From positions 1 through 7,228 of the forward strand of contig UQZC01000078.1 of the NCBI GenBank assembly GCA_900545505.1: a stretch of DNA of 7,228 nucleotides, written 5' to 3'. Positions within the stretch are counted from its first letter, which is position 1. Each line of letters starts with the position of its first letter. Position numbers and translations under genes: made by a program. This stretch comes from an uncultured Collinsella sp. Lineage in GTDB: Bacteria; Actinomycetota; Coriobacteriia; Coriobacteriales; Coriobacteriaceae. Below the pieces are notes generated by a model. The model was not told the DNA's origin, did not search any database, and worked only from the letters and a program-made list of their open reading frames with translations. Below are positions 6,070 to 7,228 of this stretch, piece after piece.

Positions 6070-6165
6070 TTCCCCGGGCACCCGATCTTGGGGTTCAAGC
6101 GGTCGAGCGTGACCCATTAGGTCAACGCCCGACCGCTTTTACCCCAACCTCGGGCACCCGGGAAA
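6070..6165 (+). repeat. 96-nt imperfect palindrome forming a long hairpin, with terminator-like core
   Basis: The two arms pair over nearly their whole length around a CATTA loop (6115-6119). The stem blocks are TGACC/GGTCA (6110-6114 with 6120-6124), GCG/CGC, AAGCGGTCG (6097-6105) with CGACCGCTT (6130-6138), TTGGGGT (6088-6094) with ACCCCAA (6141-6147), CCCGA/TCGGG, and CCCGGG (6073-6078) with CCCGGG (6157-6162). I count about 37 Watson-Crick pairs, with small internal mismatches and one bulged A. The inner part (6097-6140) ends in TTTT and could act as a Rho-independent terminator of the aldolase transcript, though the T-run is short and the outer stem competes with release. It starts 4 nt after the aldolase stop codon. 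Confidence 0.75.
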
Positions 6166-6175
6166 CCTTTACCAA

Positions 6176-6194
6176 GCTGCGGCGATAACGCAGC
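6176..6194 (+). other. Small hairpin in the leader of the kinase gene
   Basis: GCTGCG (6176-6181) and CGCAGC (6189-6194) form a perfect 6-bp stem with a 7-nt loop. A pyrimidine-rich stretch with six Ts (6213-6218) follows about 18 nt later, too far for a normal terminator. I see no confident -35/-10 pair in 6166-6237. Confidence 0.35.
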
Positions 6195-6219
6195 CTTCAT
6201 TTCCTGTAGTTGTTTTTTA

Positions 6220-6232
6220 TCTCCTAAGGAGA
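6220..6232 (+). promoter_or_regulatory. Shine-Dalgarno of the kinase gene within a self-complementary sequence
   Basis: AAGGAG (6226-6231) lies 6 nt before ATG 6238 and supports this start. It sits inside TCTCC-TAA-GGAGA, whose arms can pair and cover the ribosome-binding site. The loop is only 3 nt and the stem 5 bp, so a regulatory role is uncertain. Confidence 0.5.
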
Positions 6233-6237
6233 GCGAC

Positions 6238-7203
6238 ATGGAGAACAAGTACGTCTGCTCTGTCGATATCGGCGGAACTAAGATCGCGACTGCCATCATG
6301 GAGTACCCGGCTGACGGCAGTGTGCCCCATCCCGTTTTTGAGGTCGAGGTTCCCACCGAGGCCCAAGAGGGCGGCGAGGCCGTCTTCCAGCGTATCGAGG
6401 CGTCCATCAAGGCTGCTCTCGAGGCGAATCCCGATGTCGAGGTCCTTGGCGTCGGCATCGGTGCCGCCGGCGTCGTCGATCCCAAGACGGGCGCCATCGC
6501 GTATGCCAACGAGATCATGCCCGGCTGGTCCGGCGTTCAGTTGGGGCCGCGTCTGCGCGAGGACCTCGGTCTTCCCGTTGCCGTTGTAGGCGACGTGCAG
6601 GCTCATGCTCTGGGCGAGGCCCACTGGGGCGTCGGCAAGGGCAAGTTCTCCGTCTTGTGCCTGGGCATCGGCACGGGCATCGGCGGCGCATATGTCGAGA
6701 ACGGCCGCGTGATGCAGGGCTTCCATGGTGCTGCCGGCCATATGGGCCACATCGAGTGCTCGGCTGCCGCCGGCATTCCCTGCGCCTGCGGGCGTTCCGG
6801 CCATCTTGAGTCGGTTGCTTCGGGCACTTCCATTGGTCGTATGTACGATGAGCGTTTTGGCCGCGTCGACCCCAGCCGTCCTTCGGTCGGTCGCGATGTG
6901 AACGACCTGTGCCGCGCGGGCGACGCAAAGGCGACCGAGGTCATCCATGACGCCGGCTTTGCGCTGGGCGCCAGCTTGGGCTCGCTCGCTAACATCCTGG
7001 ACCCCGAGGTCATCGTGCTTTCGGGTGGCGTGATTCACCAAGGTCCCGATTGGCGTTCGCAGACGTGGAAGGATTCGGTGCACGAGGGCTATGCCAGTCA
7101 GGCGCTCGATCCGCTTCAGGACACGCCGATCCTCATCGGTTCTCTGGAGGGCGATGCCCCGCTCATCGGTGCCGCTGAGCATCTTCTTGCCTCGTTGAAG
7201 TAA
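6238..7203 (+). CDS. ROK-family sugar kinase, probably N-acetylmannosamine kinase (NanK-like)
   Basis: This 321-residue cytoplasmic ATP-dependent sugar kinase shows ATP-binding DIGGTK (10-15), GIGAAGVVDPKTG, catalytic Asp119 in GDVQA (the NDAxA motif, with Asn replaced by Gly), GIGTGIGGAYV, and VLSGG near the C-terminus. The ROK zinc site reads His171, Cys182, Cys184 and His189 (CACGRSGHLE); the last ligand is usually Cys. Where most ROK sugar kinases have Glu (GExGH), this protein has His168 (AGHMGH), which I recall as the E. coli NanK pattern AGHIGH. The Gln in DVQA also matches NanK's DAQA. ManNAc to ManNAc-6-phosphate is therefore the best-supported reaction, consistent with a neighbouring NanA-family lyase. 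No N-terminal DNA-binding domain is present, so it is a kinase rather than a repressor. A glucokinase or other amino-sugar kinase is the main alternative. The long hairpin upstream may separate its expression from the genes before it. Confidence 0.9.
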   Translation: MENKYVCSVDIGGTKIATAIMEYPADGSVPHPVFEVEVPTEAQEGGEAVFQRIEASIKAALEANPDVEVLGVGIGAAGVVDPKTGAIAYANEIMPGWSGVQLGPRLREDLGLPVAVVGDVQAHALGEAHWGVGKGKFSVLCLGIGTGIGGAYVENGRVMQGFHGAAGHMGHIECSAAAGIPCACGRSGHLESVASGTSIGRMYDERFGRVDPSRPSVGRDVNDLCRAGDAKATEVIHDAGFALGASLGSLANILDPEVIVLSGGVIHQGPDWRSQTWKDSVHEGYASQALDPLQDTPILIGSLEGDAPLIGAAEHLLASLK

Positions 7204-7216
7204 ACGTATCTTCTGT

Positions 7217-7221
7217 AGGAG
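7217..7221 (+). promoter_or_regulatory. Possible ribosome-binding site of a following gene
   Basis: AGGAG lies 13 nt after the kinase stop and 7 nt before the window edge. This spacing would suit a start codon just outside the window and suggests that the operon continues. The start itself cannot be seen. Confidence 0.35.
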
Positions 7222-7228
7222 CCTCCCG

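Noticed and set aside
5074..6117. 347-residue minus-strand open frame opposite the aldolase
   Set aside because: It is an antisense shadow of a clear DapA/NanA-family gene, with no family similarity and the same compositional bias.
6217..7182. 321-residue minus-strand open frame opposite the kinase
   Set aside because: It mirrors the ROK gene almost exactly and shows no domain; a codon-bias artefact.
1..7228. CRISPR array, tRNA, rRNA, insertion sequence or attachment sites
   Set aside because: I saw no regularly spaced direct repeats, cloverleaf-like sequence, rRNA core motifs, transposase gene or terminal inverted repeats flanking a gene.

Overview
The window is GC-rich, with G/C strongly favoured at third codon positions, and every supported gene lies on the + strand. 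The proteins and style suggest an Actinomycetota genome. A gut Coriobacteriia such as Collinsella is my best guess, but this is inference: no rRNA or taxonomic marker is present.

Layout. (1) 1-3175 encodes an oligopeptide/dipeptide-type ABC importer. It holds the 3' end of a DppB-like permease, a DppC-like permease joined in one reading frame to a DppD-like ATPase, and a separate DppF-like ATPase. The solute-binding protein is not in the window and probably lies upstream. The permease-ATPase gene is interrupted near 537-550 by a frameshift and apparent small deletion, so its first membrane segment (354-614) is out of frame with the rest (587-2347). (2) A strong GC hairpin (3192-3219) separates the transporter from two overlapping esterase-like genes. 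3256-4233 is a carbohydrate esterase family 7 (CE7, acetyl-xylan esterase / cephalosporin-C deacetylase) protein with an intact Ser-Asp-His triad. 4226-5077 is a shortened, divergent paralogue whose nucleophile serine is replaced by glycine, so it is probably a pseudoenzyme. (3) 5146-6066 is a class I aldolase of the DapA/NanA superfamily. (4) A long imperfect hairpin (6070-6165), containing a terminator-like core, precedes 6238-7203, a ROK-family sugar kinase whose motifs most resemble N-acetylmannosamine kinase (NanK). A possible ribosome-binding site at 7217-7221 suggests that another gene follows.

Interpretation. A Dpp-type importer with a permease-ATPase fusion, a deacetylase, a pyruvate-lyase-type aldolase and a NanK-like kinase fit import and catabolism of an acetylated amino or acid sugar, most plausibly sialic acid or a relative. 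The pathway would be uptake, O-deacetylation, aldol cleavage to pyruvate plus an N-acyl sugar, and phosphorylation. Two points argue for caution: the aldolase lacks key NanA substrate-binding residues, and no epimerase (NanE), NagA, NagB or sialidase gene lies in the window. The points most worth a second look are the coupled active/inactive CE7 pair, the unusual aldolase, the frameshifted fusion permease and the 96-nt hairpin.
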